This document shows, piece after piece, positions 54,489-63,619 of a stretch of DNA of 64,000 nt. The first letter of the stretch is position 1. Every line of letters begins with the position of its first letter. Below the pieces are notes generated by a model. The model made no database searches. It worked only from the letters and a program-made list of their open reading frames with translations, and had not been told where the DNA came from. The stretch spans positions 1,813 through 65,812 of the forward strand of contig NZ_FNZV01000011.1 of assembly GCF_900109555.1 (NCBI RefSeq). Reading direction: 5' to 3'. The position numbers were made by a program, and so were the translations under genes. Origin of the DNA: Pacificibacter marinus. Lineage in GTDB: Bacteria > Pseudomonadota > Alphaproteobacteria > Rhodobacterales > Rhodobacteraceae.

Positions 54489-54893
54489 ATGTTTACACAG
54501 ACTGAACTTGATCGTTTGATCGATGCTATGCGGGCGAATGGGGTCTCATCTCTTGAAGTTGAGGCGCAAGACCAACAGCTGCATCTTGACCTTGCACCCG
54601 CGCCGTTTCCCGAGGTGCCGTTGCCCGCGGTTGCTCCCGTTTCTACGCGGGTTGTTCCCGCCAAAAGCCCTTGTATTGGTCGGTTTGTGCCACGGGGTAT
54701 CGATGACGGCCTGATGCATCTTGAGAGCGCACAAAAGGTCGAGGCCGGAGAAACGCTTGGCTACGTTGTCCAACAACACGCCCGTGCGGTGGTCGCTGCC
54801 CCAGCGGCCGGAACACTGATCGGGGATGCGCCACAATCCGGCACAATTTTTGGATATGGCGACACGATTATTCGCCTTGAGGTGACATCATGA
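54489..54893 (+). CDS. Biotinyl-domain protein lacking the biotin lysine
   Basis: 134 residues with the same plan as the carrier at 51069: an N-terminal helix-strand unit (DRLIDAMRANGVSSLEVEA), a Pro-rich linker and a biotinyl/lipoyl fold (KVEAGETLGYVVQQHARAVV, AAPAAGTLIGD). Where the active carrier has EAMKVM, this one reads VQQHARA, so no biotin can be attached. It may be a structural or regulatory subunit. One base after the pxpC stop; its end overlaps pxpA. Confidence 0.8.
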   Translation: MFTQTELDRLIDAMRANGVSSLEVEAQDQQLHLDLAPAPFPEVPLPAVAPVSTRVVPAKSPCIGRFVPRGIDDGLMHLESAQKVEAGETLGYVVQQHARAVVAAPAAGTLIGDAPQSGTIFGYGDTIIRLEVTS

Positions 54894-55666
54894 ACATCGA
54901 CATAAATTCTGATTTGGGCGAAGGGTTCGGCCCCTACACCATCGCCAACGACGCCGAGCTTATGCGACATATCAGTTCGGCAAATGTGGCCTGCGGCTAT
55001 CACGCTGGCGATCCTGTCATCATGGACCGCACCATTCGTCTGGCCAAAGAGCACGGTGTCGATTTGGGGGCGCATGTAAGCTTTCCTGATTTGATGGGCT
55101 TTGGCCGCCGCAAGATCGATATGGCGTTGCCTGAATTGGAAGCACATATTCTGTATCAACTCGGGGCGCTGCATGGCTTGGCGCGCAGAGCAGATCATAA
55201 AATCACCCATATGAACCCGCATGGGGCTTTGGGAAACCTTGCCAGCTCTGACCCTGATGTCGCTTTGTCCGTGGCTTCTGCCACCATGGCATTTGATCCT
55301 GATATCGCTTTTCTTGTGCTGCCTGGCAGTGCGTTGGAAAAAGCGGCTTTGGATTTGGGCGGACAAGTTGTGCGGTTGTTTTTGGCAGATCGCGGCTATC
55401 TGCCCAACGGTCAACTGGCTCCACGTTCGCAGGCTGGCGCTGTCATTCATGATCCCGCGCTTGTTGCGGAACGCGTCTTGAGTGTTTTGAAAACCGCCCA
55501 AGTTACCACTGTTACAGGCGAGGTTATCCCGATGCCGGTGCAGTCTATTCTCATCCACTCCGATACCGCTGGCGCCGTCGGTCTTGCGACGCGTTTGCGA
55601 CACGACATCACCACTGCAGGCGGGGCGATCACGCCACTGTCGCAACAAAAACAACCTCACACTTAA
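54890..55666 (+). CDS. pxpA: 5-oxoprolinase subunit PxpA (LamB/YcsF family)
   Basis: 258 residues. INSDLGEGFGPYTI at the start, ANVACGYHAGDPVIMDRTIR, GVDLGAHVSFPDLMGFGRR and HMNPHGALGN are the family's acidic and histidine motifs. In PxpABC it completes ATP-dependent opening of 5-oxoproline to glutamate. Here it closes an operon with biotin-carboxylase parts, so the lactam substrate may differ. Confidence 0.92.
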   Translation: MNIDINSDLGEGFGPYTIANDAELMRHISSANVACGYHAGDPVIMDRTIRLAKEHGVDLGAHVSFPDLMGFGRRKIDMALPELEAHILYQLGALHGLARRADHKITHMNPHGALGNLASSDPDVALSVASATMAFDPDIAFLVLPGSALEKAALDLGGQVVRLFLADRGYLPNGQLAPRSQAGAVIHDPALVAERVLSVLKTAQVTTVTGEVIPMPVQSILIHSDTAGAVGLATRLRHDITTAGGAITPLSQQKQPHT

Positions 55667-55693
55667 GATCGAGCAAAAAGAAGGACATTTTAG

Positions 55694-56467
55694 ATGGCAT
55701 TTTCAGAGTACAAAACAGCCCTCGTCACCGGAGCTTCCTCCGGTATGGGCTGGGGCATCGCAGAACGTTTGCGTGCCAAGGGTCTGACAGTTCACGCTGT
55801 GGGTCGCAACGCCGAGAAATTGGAAGAACTCAAAGACCTTTGTGGGGTTATCCCGCACGCGGTTGATATTTCCGACACAGCCGCGATTACTGAATTGGTC
55901 GACGGTTTGGATATCGACGTTCTGGTAAACTGTGCTGGCGTGTCACGTCCGGGTAGCATTTTACAGTCGGATGCGTTCGACATCGACGAGCAAATCGACG
56001 TAAACCTGCGCGCTGGTCTGCATCTGTGCCGTTTGATCCTTCCGGGTATGATGGAGCGGGATTCAGGTCATATCGTTAACATCACTTCGATGGCGGGCTT
56101 GTATGAATTTGGCGGGCACATTGCCTATCACGCCACCAAAGCGGCGATGCACACTGTTTCACGTCAGCTTCGCGTTGATGCCTTTGGGCGTCGTGTGCGT
56201 GTGACTGAAATCAGCCCCGGTCGTGTGGAAACTGATATCTTTGCGCGTGTTGAAAATATCTCTTCTGAAGAAGCAAAAGCCAAATATTTTGAAGGTATGG
56301 AAATGCCGCAGGTGTCTGATATCGCGGATGCAGTTGAATACGCCGTTGATACACCCAATTACGTCAACATTGGTATGATCGAACTGCTGCCAACACTGCA
56401 AGTTCCTGGTGGTTTGCGCACTGGTAAACGGGTTGGCGACGAAGTCATCCTGACAGGCAAAAAGTAA
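55694..56467 (+). CDS. SDR family oxidoreductase
   Basis: 257 residues, classical SDR. Cofactor loop GASSGMGWGIAERL near residue 14, NCAGVSRPG, Ser in NITSMAGL, and catalytic Tyr-Lys in AYHATKAAM. 27 bp after pxpA, with AAGGA upstream, so probably the same transcript. Likely oxidises or reduces a hydroxy/keto acid intermediate of the island. Specificity is unknown. Confidence 0.88.
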   Translation: MAFSEYKTALVTGASSGMGWGIAERLRAKGLTVHAVGRNAEKLEELKDLCGVIPHAVDISDTAAITELVDGLDIDVLVNCAGVSRPGSILQSDAFDIDEQIDVNLRAGLHLCRLILPGMMERDSGHIVNITSMAGLYEFGGHIAYHATKAAMHTVSRQLRVDAFGRRVRVTEISPGRVETDIFARVENISSEEAKAKYFEGMEMPQVSDIADAVEYAVDTPNYVNIGMIELLPTLQVPGGLRTGKRVGDEVILTGKK

Positions 56468-56532
56468 ACGATATTCTTTGGCTCCCGCGCATTTTTGCGG
56501 GGGCCCCATCTACACGAGAAGCAGGGCATCTT

Positions 56533-57768
56533 ATGCCCAACATTTGCAGGAAGAAGATCTTGACCTCTATTAAACTCGCCGCCCGTGTCACCAATATCCG
56601 ATTGTCCCCTTCGACCGCCGCCGCTCAAAAGGTGCGCGACCTCAAGGCTGAGGGCCGCGAAATTCTGAACCTTACGGTGGGCGAACCCGATTTTGATACA
56701 CCGCAAAGCGTCAAAGACGCAGCGATCGCCGCAATCAATGCTGGCGATACAAAATATACATCCGTCAACGGTACTGTCGCGCTGCGCAAAGCCATTCAAC
56801 ACGACTATAAAACACGGTTGAACATTGATTGCAGCCTAGATGAAATCTGTGTTGGCGGTGGTGCGAAACAAGTGTTGTTTGTGGCTTTGATGGCCACTGT
56901 GGAAGAGGGTGACGAAGTCATCATCCCAGCGCCTTACTGGGTATCTTACCCTGATATGGTCATTGCCAATGGCGGCACGCCAGTGATCGTGAAATGTGGT
57001 GAAGACGTTGGATTCAAACTGACACCTGAGATTTTGGAAGCGGCGATCACGCCAGCAACCAAATGGGTTATTTTGAATTCCCCATCCAACCCAACAGGCG
57101 CGGCCTACAACGCTGAAGAACTGCGCGCGCTTGGCGATGTTTTGGTGAAACACCCGCATGTCTTGGTGATGTGTGATGAAATTTATGACCGCATTTGGTA
57201 CGCTGATTTTGACGCGTGCAGCATCTTGGGTGTCTGCCCAGAGCTGAAAAACCAAGCTTTGGTGTCTAATGGCGTGTCCAAATCTTACGCCATGACAGGG
57301 TGGCGGATTGGTTATGCGGTTGGGCCGTTGCAATTGATCAACGCGATCAACAAGTTGCAGTCTCAGATGTCTTCGTGTCCGTCCTCTGTAAGTCAAGCCG
57401 CAGCCGCGTTTGCTTTGACCGCCGATCAGTCGGGCGTCACAGAAGCTGTTGAAGTGTACCGCGCGCGTCGCGATCGTGCGCATGAATTGATCAACGCCAT
57501 TCCGGAACTGAGCTGTACACTGCCAGACGGTGCATTTTATCTGTACCCTTGTTGTGCGGGCGCGATTGGCAAAACGACTCCGTCGGGCACAAAAATCGAG
57601 AGTGATCTTGATTTTGGCCTCTACCTTTTGGACACTGCGGGCGTTGCGTCGGTTCATGGCGGCGCTTACGGGCTTGAGCCATATTTCCGGATTTCGACAG
57701 CCACATCGATGGAAGAAATCGAAGCGGCTTGTGCCAAAATTGCAGAAGCCTGTGCGGCTTTGACCTAA
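56533..57768 (+). CDS. Class I/II PLP-dependent aminotransferase (aspartate-aminotransferase-like)
   Basis: 411 residues from ATG 56533; a TTG at 56563 after AGGAAGAAG would give the more usual N-terminus. Fold-type I markers: LTVGEPDFDTP, YTSVNGTVALRKAI, LNSPSNPTGAAYNAEELRAL, CDEIYDRIWY, and the PLP lysine in SNGVSKSYAMTGWRIGYAVG, with a late Arg in YFRISTA. Probably transaminates an amino or keto acid made by the PxpABC-type operon just upstream. A terminator follows. Confidence 0.9.
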   Translation: MPNICRKKILTSIKLAARVTNIRLSPSTAAAQKVRDLKAEGREILNLTVGEPDFDTPQSVKDAAIAAINAGDTKYTSVNGTVALRKAIQHDYKTRLNIDCSLDEICVGGGAKQVLFVALMATVEEGDEVIIPAPYWVSYPDMVIANGGTPVIVKCGEDVGFKLTPEILEAAITPATKWVILNSPSNPTGAAYNAEELRALGDVLVKHPHVLVMCDEIYDRIWYADFDACSILGVCPELKNQALVSNGVSKSYAMTGWRIGYAVGPLQLINAINKLQSQMSSCPSSVSQAAAAFALTADQSGVTEAVEVYRARRDRAHELINAIPELSCTLPDGAFYLYPCCAGAIGKTTPSGTKIESDLDFGLYLLDTAGVASVHGGAYGLEPYFRISTATSMEEIEAACAKIAEACAALT

Positions 57769-57776
57769 AAAAATGA

Positions 57777-57800
57777 CCCCAAGGTCATTTGGCCTTGGGG
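57777..57800 (+). terminator. Terminator after the aminotransferase
   Basis: CCCCAAGG (57777-57784) pairs with CCTTGGGG (57793-57800), 8-base loop, with AAAAAAAT before and an AATTTTT tract shortly after. The rest of the gap to 58067 shows no gene. Confidence 0.7.
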
Positions 57801-58067
57801 TTGCCTCTAATTTTTCGCCATTTTCTGCTGCAACTGCGGTGTCTCTTGCGTGCATATAGCACGTCGGATTTTTTGATGCATCATCGGTGCCACTGCAACG
57901 GGGTTTCCATACCAAGGACGCGGCAAGGTCATCGTCAAACGCGATGCCATCACCTGAGATGCGTATTATCCCCTCTCAAATCCTCCCCCCATACTGAATC
58001 TGTAAACACATAGCGAGCTTTGAGCCAATCAAGCCGAAATCGTCACTTTTAAGACAGGGAAAAAGAC

Positions 58068-59696
58068 ATGTTACATAAAAAATCAAAATTCAGCGGTGCG
58101 CCAAAGCGCGTTCTGACATCAATGTTGCTAGCTGGCACGATACTGACGGCGGCCGGCGTGACACACGCTGCTATGGCCAGTGAGAAAGTCGTGATCGCAG
58201 TCAGCCCACTTGGTGCAGATTCCAACCTGTATTGGACCACCACTGGCGCATTTATCTTTCCGTCGATGCAGACCCTCGTGGGCAATGATGCGGCGACTGG
58301 TAAATACGACAACAGCCAGCTTGCCGAAAGCTGGGAACACAACGAAGACTTTACGTCTTGGACGTTCAAGCTGCACCCAAATGCCGAATTCAACGGTGAG
58401 TGGGGTCCTGTGACGGCTGCAGACGTTGTGCACAGCTTCAACATTCACACCGGTGATGACGCAAAACTCAGTGGTATTAAGCAGCTTAAAACGGCGACGA
58501 TCACTGCCGTTGACGATCACACTGTGCGCTTTGATCTGCCAAGCCCCGTGCCGAACTTCTTGTTCTCGCACGCAGGTCGCGGTTCACTTGTGATTTACAG
58601 CAAAGCGCAGTTCGAAGCAGAAGGCATTGAGGGTTATGAAACTGCGCCAGCTGGCTCTGGTCCGTTCCAATATGAAGGCCGCGAAGTGGGTCAGTCACTG
58701 ACCTTTACCACGATCAAAGATCACTGGACTGGCGTATCTCCTGAGTTTGACGAAATCGAATTCCGCTGGGTGTCCGAGCCTTCTACACGTTTCGCGATGT
58801 TGTCAGCTGGCGAAGCGCATGCCGTGACATTGCCACGTGATTTGCGTGAAGATGCCGCTGAGGCTGGCCAATCTGTTTTGTCTTCAAGTGCTGGCGCGAT
58901 GCAGTCGACCATGTTGTTCACGGGTCAGTTCATGAACCCCGAAGCCGAAGAAACACGTGACGCGCGCACCTATGCTTGGGCTGATGTTCGCGTCCGCGAA
59001 GCTGTGAACCGTGCGCTGGATCGTGATGGTATCTTGGAAGTTCTCTACGGCGAAGGTGTTGAGGCCTTGCCTGTTTACACGATGGATCCACGTTTCCCTG
59101 GGTATTCGCAAGATTTGGCAGATCGTTTCGATGCGGACTACGGCTATGACCCTGAAAAGGCGATGGCTTTGCTCAAAGAAGCTGGTTACCCAGACGCCTT
59201 TGACAACGCGGCTATTCCGTTGGTCGTGACAAGTTTGGCCGGCAACCCTGAGTTCGCTCAAATGGCGGAACTTGTGCAGGCTTACTTGGACGTTGTCGGT
59301 ATCCAAACCGAAATGCGTGAACAAGACTGGGCCACTGGCAACACCGCGATTCGTGGCTTTACAGCTGATTTTGTGACACCAATGCGTAACGCGCCTGTGC
59401 GTCCTGCCGCTCTTGGTGTGCAAATCTTCTTTACAGATCAAGCCAGCCCGCACCTCAACGTGGGTGATCCAGAGATTAATGATTTGGGTGCCAAATTGGT
59501 GTCAGAAACAAATCCAGCTCTGCGTGATGAATTGCTGCAAGGCATGTTCACCCGTATCTTTGACGGTTACGCGCACATTCCAATGGCGGCCGTGCCTGCC
59601 TCTGTTGTCGTGAACAGTGATCTGGTCGAAGGATGGTCTTTCCCTGGATCCACGTCTTCAGGTCTGAGCCACTATGAGCTGATCGACTTGAAATAA
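58068..59696 (+). CDS. Peptide/nickel-type ABC transporter substrate-binding protein
   Basis: DppA/OppA-type (SBP family 5), 542 residues. The signal peptide ends at about THAAMASE (residue 36). NSQLAESWEHNEDFTSWTFK and VKHSF-like VVHSFNI near residue 125, and VREAVNRALDRDGILEVLYG near residue 310, are family motifs. First gene of a five-gene importer operon. Ligands of this family include peptides, opines and other amino-acid derivatives; fitting ones here would be lactam-derived compounds, but that is a guess. Confidence 0.92.
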   Translation: MLHKKSKFSGAPKRVLTSMLLAGTILTAAGVTHAAMASEKVVIAVSPLGADSNLYWTTTGAFIFPSMQTLVGNDAATGKYDNSQLAESWEHNEDFTSWTFKLHPNAEFNGEWGPVTAADVVHSFNIHTGDDAKLSGIKQLKTATITAVDDHTVRFDLPSPVPNFLFSHAGRGSLVIYSKAQFEAEGIEGYETAPAGSGPFQYEGREVGQSLTFTTIKDHWTGVSPEFDEIEFRWVSEPSTRFAMLSAGEAHAVTLPRDLREDAAEAGQSVLSSSAGAMQSTMLFTGQFMNPEAEETRDARTYAWADVRVREAVNRALDRDGILEVLYGEGVEALPVYTMDPRFPGYSQDLADRFDADYGYDPEKAMALLKEAGYPDAFDNAAIPLVVTSLAGNPEFAQMAELVQAYLDVVGIQTEMREQDWATGNTAIRGFTADFVTPMRNAPVRPAALGVQIFFTDQASPHLNVGDPEINDLGAKLVSETNPALRDELLQGMFTRIFDGYAHIPMAAVPASVVVNSDLVEGWSFPGSTSSGLSHYELIDLK

Positions 59697-59794
59697 AGTC
59701 AAAGTCGAAATCGAAGTTAAAGCCGCACAGCCTGCGGAGCCTCTGAATGGGGCTCCGCACAGCGCTGATGTGCAAAAAATTCAAGGAATACGCA

Positions 59795-60715
59795 GTGTTA
59801 AAATATCTCGCAAGACGGGTCGCTTCGAGCCTGTTTGCGCTTTTGGTCATCACCGTCATCGTGTTTTTGCTATCGCATCTGTCGGGAAATCCCGTGGACG
59901 CGCTCTTGCCCGATGACGCCAGCCAAGAGCAAATCGATGCCTTTATTCGGGACTGGGGTTTGGACAAACCTTTGTGGCAGCAATATGCGACCTTTTTGGG
60001 CAACGCTGTGCATGGCGACTTTGGCACCTCACTGAAATGGCAAGGCGAAGACGCCATGGGGTTTGTTTTGGACCGTATGCCAGCGACACTGCAATTGGGT
60101 GGTTTGGCCATTCTCATGAGTGTTGTGATTGCTTTGCCTTTGGGCGTAGCGGCGGCTGTTTATAAGGGAACGCCGATTGACAACAGCGCGCAGATGTTTG
60201 CGCTTTTGGGGCAATCCATGCCGAACTTTTGGCTGGGCATCGTGTTGATTTGGGTGTTTTCTGTTTGGCTTGGCTGGTTGCCAACCTCGGGCATGGGCAC
60301 GATTTACCACGCCATTTTGCCTGCCATCGCCATCGCATGGTTCCAAGTGTCTGCGCTTGCGCGACTCACACGGTCGGCCATGCTCGAAGTGCTGGACGCC
60401 GAATATATTAAACTGGCCCGCGTCAAAGGCGTCTCGGAAAGCGTGGTCATTTGGAAACATGCACTGCGTAACGCAGCCGTTGTGCCGCTGACCTATTTTG
60501 GCATCTTGGCCGCGTCGATCCTCACGGGCTCGGTTGTGATTGAAACCGTGTTCTCATGGCCCGGCATGGGATGGGTTGCGATTGAAGCGATCCGTGGTCG
60601 CGACTTCCCAGTCGTGCAAGCCGTGATCATCGCCTACGCCGTCATTTATATGATCTCAAACCTTGTCGTAGATCTGCTCTACGTCGCTATTGATCCGAGG
60701 ATCCGAAATGATTGA
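59795..60715 (+). CDS. ABC transporter permease, DppB-type
   Basis: 306 residues from GTG 59795, which has AAGGA seven bases upstream; an earlier ATG frame at 59747 lacks one. VITVIVFLLSHLSGNPVDALLP is the usual first helix plus loop, and LARLTRSAMLEVLDAEYIKLAR followed by ARVKGVSE is the EAA region that contacts the ATPase. Six transmembrane segments expected. Confidence 0.9.
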   Translation: MLKYLARRVASSLFALLVITVIVFLLSHLSGNPVDALLPDDASQEQIDAFIRDWGLDKPLWQQYATFLGNAVHGDFGTSLKWQGEDAMGFVLDRMPATLQLGGLAILMSVVIALPLGVAAAVYKGTPIDNSAQMFALLGQSMPNFWLGIVLIWVFSVWLGWLPTSGMGTIYHAILPAIAIAWFQVSALARLTRSAMLEVLDAEYIKLARVKGVSESVVIWKHALRNAAVVPLTYFGILAASILTGSVVIETVFSWPGMGWVAIEAIRGRDFPVVQAVIIAYAVIYMISNLVVDLLYVAIDPRIRND

Positions 60716-61583
60716 TTTTTCCGTCAATAGAGTATCCGCAATGCGTTTTTGGGTGCGGTTGTGGTCTTTGCCTCTTGTCCCCATTACGATCTTGCTCGTC
60801 GTCTTTATCATCCCAGCATTTTTCGCCGATTTCATCGCGCCCCATGATCCGTATGTGCCAAATCTGCGCGCGCGGCTGCAACCGCCTGTCGGCTTTGGTG
60901 GCACGTGGGAATACATCTTGGGCACCGACCGATTGGGGCGTGATATCCTCAGCCGCATTTTGCACGGCGCTTGGTATGTTTTGGCCGTTTCAATGATCGG
61001 CATTGCTGTTGGCGTCGTCGTTGGCACCACTTTGGGACTGATCGCGGGCTATGCTCGTGGCTGGTTCGATGGCTTGGTGATGCGTCTCGTCGATATTTCC
61101 CTGGCTCTGCCTGCGATGCTTTTGGCCCTGGCATTGGCTGCTGCCATCGGCGCAAGCTTTCTGTCCGTCGTCATCGTTGTGGGATTTGCCCTTTGGGCCT
61201 ATTTCGCGCGGCAAGTGCGAGCCGAGGTTTTGTTGTTGCGCAACAGTGATTTCGTGGCGCGGTCTCAAGTGGCAGGGTCGTCTCATACACGCATCTTGTT
61301 TCGCCACATTTTGCCGAACGTTATGAACACCATCGTGGTTTTGGCGACCTTGCAGGTTGGCATCGCGATCATGCTCGACGCGTCTTTAAGCTTTCTCGGC
61401 ATAGGCATTCCGCGCCCCACGCCAACATGGGGTCTACTGGTTTCAGATGGCCGCGATTTCATTGCCACAGATTGGTGGATTTCGTTCTTTCCTGGTCTCG
61501 CAATTCTTCTGACTGTGATGTCGGCAAATATGCTTGGGGATTGGTTGCGTGAACAACTCGACCCAAGACAAAGGCAGATTTGA
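60708..61583 (+). CDS. ABC transporter permease, DppC-type
   Basis: 291 residues from ATG 60708. HDPYVPNLRARLQPP then GTDRLGRDILSRILHGAW is the N-terminal signature of DppC/OppC proteins, and LLLRNSDFVARSQVAGSSHT is the EAA-type loop. Overlaps the DppB-type gene by eight bases. Confidence 0.91.
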   Translation: MIDFSVNRVSAMRFWVRLWSLPLVPITILLVVFIIPAFFADFIAPHDPYVPNLRARLQPPVGFGGTWEYILGTDRLGRDILSRILHGAWYVLAVSMIGIAVGVVVGTTLGLIAGYARGWFDGLVMRLVDISLALPAMLLALALAAAIGASFLSVVIVVGFALWAYFARQVRAEVLLLRNSDFVARSQVAGSSHTRILFRHILPNVMNTIVVLATLQVGIAIMLDASLSFLGIGIPRPTPTWGLLVSDGRDFIATDWWISFFPGLAILLTVMSANMLGDWLREQLDPRQRQI

Positions 61584-61584
61584 T

Positions 61585-62577
61585 ATGACACAAACACAAG
61601 ATACACCACTTCTTGAGGTCAAAGATCTCCGCGTTGAAATTTCAACCAAAGCGGGTTCGTTTTATCCCGTCAACGGCCACAATTTCACGCTGAACAAAGG
61701 CGAAACTTTGGGCATCGTGGGCGAATCCGGTTCGGGTAAATCTATGACAGCCACCTCGCTTGTGCGGCTTTTGCCGAAACATGCAGCCAAGGTGAAATCC
61801 GGCAGTATCAAGCTGGAAGGGCGCGAGCTTTTGGACCTGTCCGAAGCTGAAATGCGCAAGGTGCGGGGCAGTGAAATCGCGATGATTTTGCAAGACCCGC
61901 AAACCTCGCTGAACCCGTCGTTCACCGTGGGCGAACAGATATCTGAAGCCTTTCGGTTGCATGCGCCAGGCCCCAAGAAAACGATGCGCGCCCGCGCGAT
62001 TGACGCGCTGCGTAAAGTGAAAGTGGCCGCCCCTGAACATCGTGTGGATTGCTATCCAAACGAGTTGAGTGGGGGCATGCGGCAACGGGTTGTGGGGGCG
62101 ATTGCGATTTCGTGCGAGCCGAAAATCATCATCGCCGATGAACCGACGACGTCGCTGGATGTGACCGTGCAAGCGCAGTATTTGCGCCTGCTCAAAGAGC
62201 TGCAAGACGACACGGGGATGGGCATCATATTCATCACCCACGACTTTGGGATCGTAGCCAATTTGTGCCACAAAATCGTGGTCATGTATTTTGGTCGCAT
62301 CGTGGAGTCCGGATCGGTGGAGCGCATTTTTGCCAATCCTGCGCATCCGTACACCGAAGCGTTGATCGGTGCCGTGCCCAAGTTGCGCGGACACAAAGGG
62401 CGTTTGACGACCATCAAAGGCCAGCCTCCTGCGCCGATGGAACCGTTGCAAGGCTGTCCTTTTGCGCCGCGTTGCGAAAAGGCGGACAGTCGCTGTTTCG
62501 CAGAGTTGCCCCCCACGCTTGACGCGGATGGCGACGGCGAACATTTAGCAAGCTGCTGGAGGGTCTTAGACCAATGA
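61585..62577 (+). CDS. ABC transporter ATP-binding protein, DppD-type
   Basis: 330 residues. Walker A GESGSGKSMTATSLVR, signature NELSGGMRQRVVGAIAI, Walker B IIIADEPTTSLDVTVQ, switch His in FITHDFG, and the C-terminal oligo_HPY cysteine region GCPFAPRCEKADSRC that may hold an iron-sulfur cluster. The start is ATG 61585, one base after the DppC-type stop. Confidence 0.94.
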   Translation: MTQTQDTPLLEVKDLRVEISTKAGSFYPVNGHNFTLNKGETLGIVGESGSGKSMTATSLVRLLPKHAAKVKSGSIKLEGRELLDLSEAEMRKVRGSEIAMILQDPQTSLNPSFTVGEQISEAFRLHAPGPKKTMRARAIDALRKVKVAAPEHRVDCYPNELSGGMRQRVVGAIAISCEPKIIIADEPTTSLDVTVQAQYLRLLKELQDDTGMGIIFITHDFGIVANLCHKIVVMYFGRIVESGSVERIFANPAHPYTEALIGAVPKLRGHKGRLTTIKGQPPAPMEPLQGCPFAPRCEKADSRCFAELPPTLDADGDGEHLASCWRVLDQ

Positions 62578-63551
62578 TCAAGACACCTATTCTTGAAGTC
62601 GAAAACCTGTCCAAGCATTTCGAAGTGCAAACAGGTATTTTCAAACGCGAAACCAAAATCGTCAAAGCCGCTACGGATTTGAACTTTCACATCTCTGAGG
62701 GTGAAACGCTGGCCTTGGTTGGTGAATCCGGTTGCGGCAAGACCACCACGACACGGCTTTTGTTGAAATTACAGACGCCCACAGCGGGGCGCGTTTTATA
62801 CGACGGCCAAGACATCAACACGCTGAACGGGCAGGGGCTCAAAACCTATCGCTCTAAAGTGCAAGCGGTGTTCCAAGACCCATGGTCGTCGATCAACCCG
62901 CGTGTGCGTATTGGTGATTTCATCGCTGAACCTTTGATCGTGAACGAAAAAGTTGACTCAAACGAGGTCGATCGCCGCGTGAATGCGGCTTTGGACGCCG
63001 TAGGGTTGCGTCGCCAAGATGCCCGCAAATTCCCGCATGAGTTTTCAGGCGGTCAAAGGCAACGGATCGCCATCGCCAGTGCAATTATCACGCGGCCGCG
63101 TTTGGTGATTTTGGATGAACCTGTGTCGGGATTGGACGTGTCCATTCGCTCGCAGATCATCAATCTGTTTAAAGACCTGCAAGCCGAATACGCGCTGAGC
63201 TATATATTGGTGGCGCATGATTTGGCCACCACACGCTATCTCGCAGATCGTGTGGCGGTGATGTATCTTGGTCAGATGGTTGAGCAGGGCAACACGGACG
63301 ACGTGTTTGACGCGCCTGCGCATCCTTACACTGAGGCTTTGCTCTCAGCGGCCTTATCCGCAGATCCCACAGAAAAGCGCACCGAAATCCCGATGACGGG
63401 CGAGGTGCCTTCGCCGCTCAATCCACCAAGCGGCTGTGCGTTTCATCCTCGGTGTCACAAGTGCATTGGCGACATTTGTAAGACGCAATCGCCTGTACCG
63501 TTTTTGCAGGACCCGAACCGCACGGTCAGCTGTCACTTATACGACCAATAA
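62574..63551 (+). CDS. ABC transporter ATP-binding protein, DppF-type
   Basis: 325 residues. Walker A GESGCGKTTTTRLLL, FQDPWSSINPRVRIGD, signature FSGGQRQRIAIASAI, Walker B LVILDEPVSGLDVSIR, VAHDLATTRYL, and the C-terminal CAFHPRCHKCIGDIC cysteine region. ATGA overlap with DppD-type gene. Completes the importer. Confidence 0.94.
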   Translation: MIKTPILEVENLSKHFEVQTGIFKRETKIVKAATDLNFHISEGETLALVGESGCGKTTTTRLLLKLQTPTAGRVLYDGQDINTLNGQGLKTYRSKVQAVFQDPWSSINPRVRIGDFIAEPLIVNEKVDSNEVDRRVNAALDAVGLRRQDARKFPHEFSGGQRQRIAIASAIITRPRLVILDEPVSGLDVSIRSQIINLFKDLQAEYALSYILVAHDLATTRYLADRVAVMYLGQMVEQGNTDDVFDAPAHPYTEALLSAALSADPTEKRTEIPMTGEVPSPLNPPSGCAFHPRCHKCIGDICKTQSPVPFLQDPNRTVSCHLYDQ

Positions 63552-63619
63552 AGGCGTGCCGCGCTTTGTGCGTGGCCCGCATAGAACTTCAATCAAAACC
63601 TAACCCAGAAAGATCACTG

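Noticed and set aside
56836-57915. 359-codon minus-strand ORF across the aminotransferase
   Set aside because: Arg/Phe/His-rich antisense frame over a gene with full PLP motifs.
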